This document shows positions 16,949 to 26,267 of a DNA stretch of 64,000 nt, piece by piece; the stretch's first letter is position 1; every line of letters starts with the position of its first letter. The notes beneath the pieces are model-generated. The model made no database searches and was not told the origin of the DNA. It saw only the letters and a program-made list of their open reading frames with translations. A program made the translations under genes and the position numbers. The DNA is from SW132 sp038150125 (lineage in GTDB: Bacteria > Bacteroidota > Rhodothermia > Balneolales > Balneolaceae): the NCBI RefSeq assembly GCF_038150125.1, contig NZ_JBBVMF010000022.1, positions 1 to 64,000 on the forward strand. Direction: 5' to 3'.

Positions 16949-18235
16949 ATGAAAACAACCACAACGCTTCTGGTTTTTTTGCTATCCCTTACGATTATGG
17001 CCTGTTCAAATCAATCTTCTGAGGTATCAGAGTCCGCTACAACTTCAGCTGAGGAAATACTGGGAAACCCGGAGTATCCGGCAATCTCATATAGCGGCTA
17101 CCGCGGAATTACGAGAGATATCCAGCCAACCATTCCTGAACTGAAGGAAGACATGAAAATTCTTTCGGCGATGGGTATCAAAATTGTGCGGACGTACAAT
17201 CTGTATCTCGATGCTGTTCCTAATTTGCTTATGGCAATTCGTGAGCTGAAGGAAGAGGACCCGGAATTTGAGATGTATATGATGATGGGCGCCTGGATTG
17301 ATGCAAAAAATGCCTGGACTGATGAGCCGGAACGCATCAGGCACGAAGATCACCCAAGGAATCCGGAAGAGATTGATAGGGCTGCGCGCTATGCGAGCAT
17401 GTACCCTGACATTGTAAAGGTTATCGCCGTTGGTAACGAAGCGATGGTTCACTGGCAGCAAGAGTACTACGTAGAACCGGGTATTATTCTGAAATGGGTT
17501 CAGGATCTGCAGGAGCGAAAAGAAAATGGTGAGATTCCCGAAGATGTATGGATTACCAGTTCCGATAATTTTGCGTCCTGGGGAGGCGGCGGAGAAGAGT
17601 ACCACAAAGAGGATTTAGATGAGCTGATCAGATCGGTGGACTACATCTCCATGCACACATACCCGATGCACGATACGCACTACAATCCGGATTTTTGGGG
17701 CGTGCCTGAAGATCAGGAAAGGATGACGGATATGGAGAAAATTGAGGCTGCAATGGATCGGTCGCTGGAATACGCGGTGGGTCAGTATCAAAGTGTAGTT
17801 GATTATATGGAAAGTCTCGGGGTAGACAAAGAAGTGCACATTGGTGAAACCGGATGGGCTACAGTATCTAACGGCCAGTATGGCCTTGAAGGGTCACGTG
17901 CCACAGACGAGTACAAAATGGCGATGTACCACGACATGATTCGTGAGTGGTCTGATGAAAACGGAGTTTCGGTATTCTATTTCGAGGCGACTGATGAAAA
18001 GTGGAAAGATGCTGAAAATCAGATGGGATCTGAAAATCACTTCGGATTGATTACTCTGCAGTCGGAAGCGAAATACGTGCTTTGGGATGAGGTTGATGCG
18101 GGCGTTTTTGACGGTTTAACCCGTGACGGTATGCCGATCACTAAAACATTTGATGGTGACTTAGAGAGACTGATGGAAACCGTAGAAGTACCACCAACAG
18201 AAGATGAAATCGCAGCCAGACTAGAAGAGGAGTAA
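16949..18235 (+). CDS. GH17 beta-1,3-glucanase lipoprotein
   Basis: 428 aa with lipobox IMAC (Cys19) and a short linker. The TIM barrel runs from about residue 44 (AISYSGYRG) to 390. GH17 catalytic motifs are clear: VGNEAM with acid/base Glu164 and GETGWAT with nucleophile Glu300. Bacterial GH17 enzymes of marine Bacteroidota act on laminarin, some only after removal of the 1,6 branches, which fits the GH30 gene 1 bp downstream (TAA-G-ATG). It resembles the soluble protein at 23037 more than the MFS-fused domain (shared YSGYR opening and HTYP motif). Confidence 0.87.
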   Translation: MKTTTTLLVFLLSLTIMACSNQSSEVSESATTSAEEILGNPEYPAISYSGYRGITRDIQPTIPELKEDMKILSAMGIKIVRTYNLYLDAVPNLLMAIRELKEEDPEFEMYMMMGAWIDAKNAWTDEPERIRHEDHPRNPEEIDRAARYASMYPDIVKVIAVGNEAMVHWQQEYYVEPGIILKWVQDLQERKENGEIPEDVWITSSDNFASWGGGGEEYHKEDLDELIRSVDYISMHTYPMHDTHYNPDFWGVPEDQERMTDMEKIEAAMDRSLEYAVGQYQSVVDYMESLGVDKEVHIGETGWATVSNGQYGLEGSRATDEYKMAMYHDMIREWSDENGVSVFYFEATDEKWKDAENQMGSENHFGLITLQSEAKYVLWDEVDAGVFDGLTRDGMPITKTFDGDLERLMETVEVPPTEDEIAARLEEE

Positions 18236-18236
18236 G

Positions 18237-19742
18237 ATGCTTATGAATGCAAATTTAGGAGAATTACTTACAATATTAATTATAGTCACACTCATGGCGG
18301 GATGTTCGAATACAGACACACTTGAAGTCGATATTGTGGAAACATCGGCAAGTGGCAACCAGCTTACACCGGTGACCGATTTTCCCGAAGCTGACTCTAT
18401 GGCCAGAATTTCAATCAACCCGGATGAAAGATTTCAGGAGATTACAGGATTTGGAGGTTCGTTTACGGAAGCATCTGCCTACCTGTTGAATGAGCTGAGC
18501 ACAGAAAATCGTAATCGCATAATAGACGCGTACTTTGGGGACGATGGGGCACGATACTCGCTCACCCGTACACATATGAATTCAAGTGACTTTTCACTTG
18601 GCAACTATTCTTATGCGCCTGTAGCTGGTGATACCGAGCTCGAAAACTTCTCGATTGAAGAGGACCGCGCTGACCTCATTCCTATGATTAAAGACGCAAT
18701 GGAGGTGTCTACCGATGGGTTTAAAATTATATCGTCACCCTGGACCGCACCGCCATGGATGAAAGATAATAAGCAGTGGGAAGGAGGAAAACTGCTTCCC
18801 GAATATTACGACACCTGGGGATTGTTCTTTTCGAAATACCTGACGGCATATTCAGAGGAAGGTATCGACATCTGGGGAATCACAATTGAAAATGAACCTC
18901 TTGGTAATGACGACAACTGGGAAAGCATGCACTATACCCCGGAAGAGATGAACGACTTTCTGGTGAACCATTTGGGTCCCCAGCTTGAAAGAGACAATCA
19001 CGATGTAGTGGTTCTTGGGTATGATCAAAACCGTGATACAGAGATGATAGAATGGGTGGATGCCATGTATAAGGAAAATGAAGAGGCAGCCTCTTATTAC
19101 GATGGAATTGCTGTTCACTGGTATGGAAGTACATACAAGATTTTTGAGGAACAGCTGCAGTATGCACATGAAGCGGCACCTGGAAAGTATATGATTCAGA
19201 CCGAGGCTACAGCGGATGCCGAGGTCCCGGTTTGGAGAGACGACAGCTGGTATTGGTCGAAAGAAGCAACAGATTGGGGCTGGGATTGGGCTCCTGAGGA
19301 TAAGAAGTATCTTCACCCAAAATATGTACCTGTCTACCGCTATGCACGCGACATCATCGGCACGCTTAATAACTGGGTAGATGGCTGGGTTGACTGGAAT
19401 ATGGTTCTCAACAGACAAGGCGGGCCAAACTGGGCAGAAAACTGGTGTTTGGCTCCGGTGATTGTGGATCCCGAACTGGATGAGGTTTATTTCACACCGC
19501 TTTACTATACCATGGCACATTTCAGTAAATATATTCGGCCGGGTGCTACAAGAATAGGATTTGAAAACAGTGATGAAAACTTGTTGCTAACAGCTGTGGA
19601 AAATCCTGATGGTTCGATGGCGGTGGTTCTGCTAAACCAGGAAGAAGATTCGAAAGGGATAGAATTAGATCTAAACGGAAAAACCGTCTCCTTTGCAATA
19701 CATGGAAAAGCTATTCAAACGGTGCGTATACCTAACCAGTAA
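18237..19742 (+). CDS. GH30 beta-glucosidase/beta-1,6-glucanase lipoprotein
   Basis: 501 aa with lipobox MAGC (Cys23). The GH30 features are clear: ITGFGGSFTEAS, RTHMNSSDFSLGNYSY, PWTAPPWMKDN, acid/base in ITIENEPLG (Glu220) and nucleophile in IQTEAT (Glu323), then a C-terminal beta-sandwich. GH30 subfamilies 1 and 3 remove or cut beta-1,6-linked glucose, so the likely job is debranching laminarin for GH16 and GH17. Start at ATG 18237 behind GAAGAGGAG, 1 bp after the GH17 stop, indicates translational coupling. Confidence 0.88.
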   Translation: MLMNANLGELLTILIIVTLMAGCSNTDTLEVDIVETSASGNQLTPVTDFPEADSMARISINPDERFQEITGFGGSFTEASAYLLNELSTENRNRIIDAYFGDDGARYSLTRTHMNSSDFSLGNYSYAPVAGDTELENFSIEEDRADLIPMIKDAMEVSTDGFKIISSPWTAPPWMKDNKQWEGGKLLPEYYDTWGLFFSKYLTAYSEEGIDIWGITIENEPLGNDDNWESMHYTPEEMNDFLVNHLGPQLERDNHDVVVLGYDQNRDTEMIEWVDAMYKENEEAASYYDGIAVHWYGSTYKIFEEQLQYAHEAAPGKYMIQTEATADAEVPVWRDDSWYWSKEATDWGWDWAPEDKKYLHPKYVPVYRYARDIIGTLNNWVDGWVDWNMVLNRQGGPNWAENWCLAPVIVDPELDEVYFTPLYYTMAHFSKYIRPGATRIGFENSDENLLLTAVENPDGSMAVVLLNQEEDSKGIELDLNGKTVSFAIHGKAIQTVRIPNQ

Positions 19743-19772
19743 TGATCGGTCTTAAATCATAAATAATAAAAA

Positions 19773-22124
19773 ATGTCAGAGCCTAAAGCTTCAAAACAGA
19801 AAGTGCCCTATCGACATAAGATAGCATTCGGGATGGGTATGCTTGCCAATCAGATGTTTCCCGCTACCCTGGGGATATTCATGGTTGTACTGGTACAAAA
19901 TCTTGGCTTTCCTGGCTGGATGTGGGGTATCGTCTATTTTCTGCCCAGGGTACTTGATGCGGTTACCGATCCTATCATGGGGTTTATATCTGACAATACC
20001 CGTTCAAGATTTGGTCGCAGAAGGCAGTATGTGATTACAGGTGCGATAATCATGGGAGTCGCCTTCACGATCATGTGGCAGCTATATGCTGAAAACTCCG
20101 TCAATTATAATTTCGGCTATTTCTTATTATGGTCATTTGCCTTTTACATCGGCTTAACCATATTCAGCGTGCCCTATGTGGCTATCGGTTATGAAATGAG
20201 TGACGATTTTCATGAGCGAACCGAAATTATGGCCGTTGCACAATGGATTGGTCAATGGGCATGGGTAATTGCTCCATGGTTCTGGGTGATCATGTATGAC
20301 CCGGAGTGGTTCCCAACCGCCGAAGTAGCCACTCGAGAACTAGCTCTTTGGGTAGGAATCATTTTTGCTTTATGTGCTATGATACCCGGACTTTTTATTC
20401 CGAGTAAATCTACTGTAAATGAAGATTATGAACCACTGACGCTAAACAACATAAAGCGGAGCCTGAAAGAAATACTCAGAGGATTCAAGGAAGCGTTTTC
20501 ATCTGTCCCGTTCAGAAAACTCTGTATATCTACGTTCTTCATTTTTAATGCCTTTAACACTGTTGCCGGATTTTCTTTCTTCATTATTGTCTGGTATTTG
20601 TTTGGCGGAGACGCAGGCGAAGCAGGTATTTGGACTCCACTGTTTGGAAGTGCCGGCGCCCTGGTAACCACCTTTTTGGTGATCCCGATTGTAGCTCGTA
20701 TGTCAAGAAAACTTGGCAAGAAAAATGCATTCATGATAGCGCAAACGATAGCACTGTTTGGGTATGCAAGTCTGTGGTTCTTATTTGTGCCGGGAAAACC
20801 ATGGCTGTTCTTGCTGGCCTTGCCATTTCACTCGTTCGGGATCGGTAGTTTGTTTGTATTGATGATGTCGATGACTGCAGATGTTATTGATTTAGACGAA
20901 CTTAAATACGGAAAACGGAGAGAGGGAATATTCGGTGCCATATACTGGTATATGGTGAAATTTGGCTTTGCGATTGCAGGGGGATTAAGCGGAGTTATTC
21001 TTACCGTGGTCGGTTTTGATGGTAATCTGTCAGTTCAGCCTGAAGGATCGATCACGGGATTGAGGTTTTTCTTTTCGGCCTTGCCGATGTTTGGAACGAT
21101 GGTGGCACTTTGGGTCATGCGTGATTATGACGTAACCGAAGAAAAAGCAAATGAGGTCCGGGAAATACTGGATGCTCGCAAGGAAGAAAAAGAGGCAGTT
21201 TCGGCACCATATGTTTATCAAAAAGACCGATTGCTTTCTATGACTTCTATCGATCCCAACGCAGAAGCTATTGCACCTGAGATAAGCCAACTCAGTATGA
21301 AGAAGTTAAGAAAAAGTTTCAAAGAATCATTGAATAGTGGTATTCATGGCTTTTGTTTTAGCCCCTATCTGGAAGGTCAAAATCTGGGTGATCAGCTATC
21401 AAGAGAGCAGATTGAGAAAAGAATGAAGGTTGTGGCTCCACACACCAAATGGATCCGTTCATTTTCATGTACCGATGGTAACGAATATACACCCGAGGTT
21501 GCCAAACAGATGGGATTAAATACCTTAGTTGGAGCATGGATCGATGATAACCTGGAAGCAAACGAAACAGAGATAGAGAATTTAATCAAGGTTGCCAAAG
21601 CGGGTCATGCCGATATAGTCGCTGTTGGGAACGAATGTTTATTGAGGGGAGAGCTGAGTGAGGATAAAATCATAGCGTACATCCATCGGGTAAAAGATGC
21701 ATTGCCCGGAGTGTTGGTGAGTTATGTAGATACATATTATCAACTCTACCAAAACCCGGATGTGATTGAAGCCTGTGATGTGGTAATGGCCAATTGTTAT
21801 CCATTCTGGGAAGGCTATGATGCCGAACATTCATCGGTGTATTTGAAAAAGATGTATGAAGTGACAAAGGATGTTGCGGGTAATAAAAAAGTAATTATTG
21901 CGGAAACAGGCTGGCCAACGTATGGGAAACCCGTGGATCAGGCTGAACCGTCAATTGAAAATATGATGAAATATTTCATCCGCTTAAAAAAATGGAGTGA
22001 ACAGGAGAATATCGAAGTCTTCTGCTTCTCATCATTTGACGAATCCTGGAAAGCCCGACACGAAGGTGATGTTGGAGCGAGATGGGGACTTTGGAATAAA
22101 AATGAACAGTTAAAAGTGAACTAA
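19773..22124 (+). CDS. MFS (GPH-type) sugar transporter fused to GH17 domain
   Basis: One uninterrupted 783-aa frame. Residues ~12-455 are a 12-helix GPH/MGH-like sugar:cation symporter, with the motif DAVTDPIMGF followed by SDNTRSRFGRRR (62-84) and a second-half DVIDLDELKYGKRREG. A charged linker (~456-500) leads into a GH17 domain (~505-783) with both catalytic residues: VGNE (Glu621) and AETGW (Glu711). In a 12-helix MFS both ends are cytosolic, so the enzyme domain should face the cytosol and act on arriving laminari-oligosaccharides. The GH17 part is close to the next protein, which starts 1 bp after this stop. Sequencing error seems unlikely because the linker reads as protein and both halves are complete. 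Confidence 0.87.
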   Translation: MSEPKASKQKVPYRHKIAFGMGMLANQMFPATLGIFMVVLVQNLGFPGWMWGIVYFLPRVLDAVTDPIMGFISDNTRSRFGRRRQYVITGAIIMGVAFTIMWQLYAENSVNYNFGYFLLWSFAFYIGLTIFSVPYVAIGYEMSDDFHERTEIMAVAQWIGQWAWVIAPWFWVIMYDPEWFPTAEVATRELALWVGIIFALCAMIPGLFIPSKSTVNEDYEPLTLNNIKRSLKEILRGFKEAFSSVPFRKLCISTFFIFNAFNTVAGFSFFIIVWYLFGGDAGEAGIWTPLFGSAGALVTTFLVIPIVARMSRKLGKKNAFMIAQTIALFGYASLWFLFVPGKPWLFLLALPFHSFGIGSLFVLMMSMTADVIDLDELKYGKRREGIFGAIYWYMVKFGFAIAGGLSGVILTVVGFDGNLSVQPEGSITGLRFFFSALPMFGTMVALWVMRDYDVTEEKANEVREILDARKEEKEAVSAPYVYQKDRLLSMTSIDPNAEAIAPEISQLSMKKLRKSFKESLNSGIHGFCFSPYLEGQNLGDQLSREQIEKRMKVVAPHTKWIRSFSCTDGNEYTPEVAKQMGLNTLVGAWIDDNLEANETEIENLIKVAKAGHADIVAVGNECLLRGELSEDKIIAYIHRVKDALPGVLVSYVDTYYQLYQNPDVIEACDVVMANCYPFWEGYDAEHSSVYLKKMYEVTKDVAGNKKVIIAETGWPTYGKPVDQAEPSIENMMKYFIRLKKWSEQENIEVFCFSSFDESWKARHEGDVGARWGLWNKNEQLKVN

Positions 22125-22125
22125 A

Positions 22126-23034
22126 ATGTCCTACAGAGAAGAAAGATTTCTTACATACACCGGCCCGGGTAAAAAGACCCATGTGGGCTATACCAAAGAT
22201 ATGCCCGCGGAGGAGATATCAAGTCTCTTTCACGAATTATTAAACAGCGGAATCCATGGTTTCTGTTTTAGCCTTTATGAGGAAGGGCAGGGACCGGGCC
22301 ATGTTGTTTCTGAAGATCAAATAAGGCGACGGATGAGCGTACTGAAGCCTCACACAAGCTGGGTACGAACGTTTTCCTGTACAGAAGGCAACGAATTCAT
22401 TCCAAAAGTGGCAAAAGAAATGGGAATCAAAACACTGGTCGGAGCATGGCTGGGAAGTGACTCTGAAAAAAATGAGGAAGAGATCGAAAACCTCATCAAA
22501 CTTGCCAAAGAAGGGCTCGTGGATGTAGCTGCCGTCGGTAATGAAGTTCTTTATCGAAATGATCTGTCTCCGGAAGAACTGCTGAAAAAAATAAGATATG
22601 TAAAGGAACAAATCAGTGATGATATCCCGGTAGGTTACGTAGACGCGTATTACGAGTTTGTGAACCATCAGGAGATCGCTGATATATGTGATGTAATCCT
22701 ATGTAACTGCTACCCTTACTGGGAAGGAACATCCATAGAAGACTCCTTCCAGCATATGCAGCATATGTTTAACCAGGCGAAACAGGCAGGAAACGGTAAA
22801 CGGGTGATCATTACCGAAACCGGCTGGCCAAGCCAGGGAGAGGGATTGGGCGGAGCCAAGCCATCAGTCGAAAACGCTATGAAGTATTTTGTGAATGCCA
22901 ACCTTTGGTCAAAAGACGACGATATAGAGATGTTCTATTTCTCATCGTTTGATGAATCATGGAAAGTGGGCAGCGAAGGAGATGTTGGAGCCTACTGGGG
23001 TGTTTGGGACAGTAACGGAAAACTTAAATACTGA
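22126..23034 (+). CDS. Cytosolic GH17 protein, paralogue of the fused domain
   Basis: 302 aa without signal peptide. The GH17 motifs are intact: AVGNE (Glu140) and ITETGWP (Glu231). It aligns along its length with the GH17 half of the preceding transporter fusion (shared LNSGIHGFCFS, FSCT-GNE, TLVGAW, NCYP-WEG, FSSFDESWK), so one arose from the other by tandem duplication. A cytosolic place next to a phosphorylase suggests trimming or transglycosylation of imported beta-1,3-oligosaccharides. The reaction is not known from sequence. Confidence 0.85.
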   Translation: MSYREERFLTYTGPGKKTHVGYTKDMPAEEISSLFHELLNSGIHGFCFSLYEEGQGPGHVVSEDQIRRRMSVLKPHTSWVRTFSCTEGNEFIPKVAKEMGIKTLVGAWLGSDSEKNEEEIENLIKLAKEGLVDVAAVGNEVLYRNDLSPEELLKKIRYVKEQISDDIPVGYVDAYYEFVNHQEIADICDVILCNCYPYWEGTSIEDSFQHMQHMFNQAKQAGNGKRVIITETGWPSQGEGLGGAKPSVENAMKYFVNANLWSKDDDIEMFYFSSFDESWKVGSEGDVGAYWGVWDSNGKLKY

Positions 23035-23036
23035 GA

Positions 23037-23981
23037 ATGAACACATTTTCCAATATAGGTATAGAACCCGGACGTGCAATTTGCTACTCGGGTTACCGCG
23101 AAGGCCAGCAGCCTGGAGGTGAAATTCCTACCTACGACCAGGTAAAGGAAGACCTGCTGATTCTTCAAGGCCATTGGACGTATTTACGGGTGTACGATTG
23201 CGCAGAACACACAATGACGATTCTTGAGGTTATCGAAAAAGAATCGCTCAATTTTAAAGTGATGCTGGGAGCATATATCAATGCCGAGATGAACAACTTT
23301 AACTGTCCATGGGATGGCGGAGTATACTCAGAGGCAAAGCTGAAAGCGAACGTAGCCGGTAATAAGAAGAAAATTCAGCGGCTCATTGATATGGCCAACA
23401 GATATCCGGAAATAGTGTGCTCACTATCGGTTGGAAATGAAGCCTGCGTTGAATGGACCGATCATTACGTGCACGAAAATAAAGTTTTAGAATATGTGCG
23501 GCACGTTCAGGAACATGCGGAGCAGCCTGTTACGTTTTGTGAAAATTACGTGCCGTGGATGTACAAGCTGGAAGAGCTTGCTCATGCCGTTGATTTTATC
23601 TCTGTTCATACCTACCCGGTATGGGAATACAAGCACATTAATGAAGCAATTGACTACACCAGGCACAATTATTATTCAGTTGCCGAAAAGTATCCGAATA
23701 TACCGGTAGTCATTACCGAGGCGGGATGGGCGACGCGATCGAACGGCCGCGGAATTGAACCATCAAACGTCAACGAGAAGCATCAGAAAGTTTACTATGA
23801 ACAGCTGATGGAATGGACGGATAAGGAAAATATTCTCACGTTCTTTTTTGAAGCTTTTGATGAAACCTGGAAAGGCTCGTCACACCCGGAGGAACCTGAA
23901 AAACACTGGGGATTATATAAAATTGACAGGTCGCCCAAGCTGGCTGTAAAACACCTGGCAAACAAACAACCTTCTACCTAA
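23037..23981 (+). CDS. Second cytosolic GH17 protein
   Basis: 314 aa, no signal peptide. GH17 motifs: SVGNEAC (Glu135) and ITEAGWAT (Glu228); the Thr of the usual ETGW is Ala here. It opens with AICYSGYREGQQPG and has SVHTYPVWE and FFEAFDETWKG, which tie it to the lipoprotein at 16949 rather than to the fused domain. It starts 2 bp after the previous stop (TGA-GA-ATG). It is the last gene of the tightly packed part of the operon. Two distinct cytosolic GH17 lineages in one locus imply different chain lengths or linkages as targets. Confidence 0.85.
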   Translation: MNTFSNIGIEPGRAICYSGYREGQQPGGEIPTYDQVKEDLLILQGHWTYLRVYDCAEHTMTILEVIEKESLNFKVMLGAYINAEMNNFNCPWDGGVYSEAKLKANVAGNKKKIQRLIDMANRYPEIVCSLSVGNEACVEWTDHYVHENKVLEYVRHVQEHAEQPVTFCENYVPWMYKLEELAHAVDFISVHTYPVWEYKHINEAIDYTRHNYYSVAEKYPNIPVVITEAGWATRSNGRGIEPSNVNEKHQKVYYEQLMEWTDKENILTFFFEAFDETWKGSSHPEEPEKHWGLYKIDRSPKLAVKHLANKQPST

Positions 23982-23997
23982 CAGAAACACTCACAAC

Positions 23998-24016
23998 AGC
24001 TTTTTAAGAAAAAGCT
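23998..24016. other. AT-rich hairpin between GH17 and binding protein
   Basis: AGCTTTTT (23998-24005) pairs with AAAAAGCT (24009-24016) around AAG. It may slow read-through or protect the mRNA end. It has no following T-run on the plus strand. Confidence 0.35.
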
Positions 24017-24089
24017 AAAAACAGAAAACCAAACAGACCATACATCGAATAAATCGCGACAAACCCTAACATATCTAAATCTTAGAATT

Positions 24090-26024
24090 ATGAAATCAAC
24101 AATATTAACAACAATACTAACATTTGTGCTTTTGGCAATTGCCAATCTGGCATTTGCGCAACAAGAAGTTGTCCAGAATTTTGAATCTTCTCCTCCAATT
24201 GCAGGTTTTGAGGGTTTGGAGTCAGCTACAATTGTCCCAGACCCTTCAACAGTAGGAAATGGACAGGTTTTGGAATTAGTTACTTCAGCAGCTGGTAATC
24301 CTTGGCAAGGTGCAGAAGTTATTCTTTCTGATGATAGCGCGCTAGATTTAACGTCAGATCTTACAGTAAGTGTAGATGTCTGGTCTAATGTTGCATTCTC
24401 GCCAATGGCAAAGGTTGAAATTACTGGATCTGCAGATGCTGCACCAGCTTCAGCTAATACTCAGAGTCACGCTGGAAATGGATGGGAAACTCTGACATTT
24501 ACTTTTAATACAGGTGATGATGGAACAGCCACAGCTGATGGAATCTATAATAAAGTTGTATTCTTCCCTAACAGAAGCGCAGACGGTACAGCATGGAATG
24601 ACCCAATAATAGTTGGGACGTTTTACTTCGATAATATTAAAGGCATGAAAGGTACTATAGGTGATGCTCCAAATGTACAAGAAGTTGTCCAGGATTTTGA
24701 ATCTTCTCCTACAATTGCAGGTTTTGAAGGTTTAGAGTCAGCTACAATTGTCTCTGATCCTTCTGATGCAGGAAATGGACAAGTTTTTGAATTAATCACG
24801 TCATCAACTGGTAATCCTTGGCAAGGTGCAGAAGTTATTCTTGCTGATGACAGCGCGCTAGATTTAACGTCAGATCTTACAGTAAGTGTAGATATTTGGT
24901 CCGATGTTGCCTTTTCGCCAATGGCAAAGGTAGAAACGACTGGATCTGCAGATGCTGCAGCAGCTGCAGCTAATACTCAGAATCATACCGGAAGTGGATG
25001 GGAAAATTTAACATTTACTTTTAATACGGGTGATGATGGAACAGCTACAGCCAGTGGAATCTATAATAAAGTTGTATTCTTCCCTAACAGAACCGCAGAC
25101 GGTACAGCATGGAATGACCCAATAATAGTTGGGACGTTTTACTTCGATAATATTACAGGCGTGAAAGGTACTGTAGGTGGTACTTCAGCTGGTAACGAGC
25201 CTGCTATAGCTGCTCCAACACCTCCATCAAGAGACGCTGCAGATGTTATCTCAGTTTTCAGCGATGCATATGCAAATATTAATGTTACCACATTTCAAAC
25301 TAGTTGGAGTCAGGGAAATTTAGTCGGTGATGTTGAGATAGCAAGCGGCGACTTTATCAAGCAATATAATTTCGGTAATTTTATTGGAATTCAGCTAGAA
25401 AGCGGAATTGATCTGACCAATTTCACACACATGCATTTTGATTATTGGGTCGCAGATGAATCTGTAGGCACAGAAGCGATTTTAAACCCCAAACTATCTA
25501 ATCATGCCGGCTTGCCCGATGCAGAAGGTGAAACCAATGCTATTGGTTCGGTGAACTCTGTATCTACAGTAGGTGAATGGGTTTCATTTGATGTAGCACT
25601 TGATGACTTCACATCTGAATCTGCTAATGGCTTATTGGATAGGGAAAATATTTATCAGATTGTCATGACAACAGCAGGTACTATAACTGATGTTTACATA
25701 GATAATCTTTATTTCTATAATCAAACTTCAACGAGTATAGATGGAGTCAACGAATCACCAAACAGCTTCACACTCAACCAGAACTATCCAAACCCATTTA
25801 ACCCAACTACGAGCATTACGTATAACCTTCCCGCCAGCGGCGAAGTGACACTTGAAGTGTTCAATGTAACGGGACAGAAAGTGGCAACACTTGTAAGTGG
25901 AGTAAGATCAGCTGGTTCACATACAGCAACATTTGATGCATCAAATCTTTCATCAGGTGTATACATGTACAGACTTTCTTCCGGGAACTCTGTTCAGATA
26001 AGAAAAATGCTGCTTATCAAGTAA
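24090..26024 (+). CDS. Secreted glucan-binding protein, duplicated modules, sorting tail
   Basis: 644 aa. Residues 1-23 are a signal peptide. Residues ~25-196 and ~197-368 are two nearly identical 172-residue beta-sandwich modules (each opening QEVVQ-FESSP-IAGFEGLES and ending FYFDNI). They come from a 516-bp tandem DNA duplication, 24162-24677 and 24678-25193. A third module (~385-550, DVISVFSDAYANINV to YIDNLYFYN) is shared with the lipoprotein at 11013. Residues ~558-644 form a Por-secretion/T9SS type A-like tail (NYPNPFNPTT, GQKVATLVSG, SSGVYMYRL). No catalytic motif is seen. Likely role: extracellular capture of laminarin. Confidence 0.82.
   Translation: MKSTILTTILTFVLLAIANLAFAQQEVVQNFESSPPIAGFEGLESATIVPDPSTVGNGQVLELVTSAAGNPWQGAEVILSDDSALDLTSDLTVSVDVWSNVAFSPMAKVEITGSADAAPASANTQSHAGNGWETLTFTFNTGDDGTATADGIYNKVVFFPNRSADGTAWNDPIIVGTFYFDNIKGMKGTIGDAPNVQEVVQDFESSPTIAGFEGLESATIVSDPSDAGNGQVFELITSSTGNPWQGAEVILADDSALDLTSDLTVSVDIWSDVAFSPMAKVETTGSADAAAAAANTQNHTGSGWENLTFTFNTGDDGTATASGIYNKVVFFPNRTADGTAWNDPIIVGTFYFDNITGVKGTVGGTSAGNEPAIAAPTPPSRDAADVISVFSDAYANINVTTFQTSWSQGNLVGDVEIASGDFIKQYNFGNFIGIQLESGIDLTNFTHMHFDYWVADESVGTEAILNPKLSNHAGLPDAEGETNAIGSVNSVSTVGEWVSFDVALDDFTSESANGLLDRENIYQIVMTTAGTITDVYIDNLYFYNQTSTSIDGVNESPNSFTLNQNYPNPFNPTTSITYNLPASGEVTLEVFNVTGQKVATLVSGVRSAGSHTATFDASNLSSGVYMYRLSSGNSVQIRKMLLIK
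24162..25193 (+). repeat. 516-bp tandem duplication inside the binding protein
   Basis: Copies at 24162-24677 and 24678-25193 are in frame (172 codons each). Long stretches are base-identical, especially the 3' third around AATCTATAATAAAGTTGTAT and GACCCAATAATAGTTGGGAC. The near identity, synonymous sites included, points to a recent duplication or ongoing gene conversion. Confidence 0.85.
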
Positions 26025-26060
26025 TCTTAATTTGATAAGACATACGTCTAAATTTTATAA

Positions 26061-26091
26061 AAACCGGCCTGTCATGGGCCGGTTTTTTTTT
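26061..26091 (+). terminator. Strong rho-independent terminator closing the glucan operon
   Basis: AAACCGGCC pairs with GGCCGGTTT around a 7-nt loop and runs into a long T-tract. It separates the catabolic genes from the regulator downstream. Confidence 0.92.
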
Positions 26092-26267
26092 GCACAAAAT
26101 CAAAGAGGGTTTGCTCCGTTTATATTTTTTTTGAGAAGATTTATTGCTTTTTTGACACTCTTGAAGATAAAGTGCGTTTAAAACCAAGAATTTTCGGGCC
26201 GTATATAGCATTGAGTTTCAATCGATTTTAAAAGCTTCTGTTGCAAAGGTGAATCCTTTTTATTAGG

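Noticed and set aside
19773..22124. Suspicion that the MFS-GH17 fusion is a sequencing artefact joining two genes
   Set aside because: Both halves are complete in the same frame, the linker reads as a normal charged protein segment, and a one-base error would have to fall exactly where no stop occurs. It remains worth confirming.
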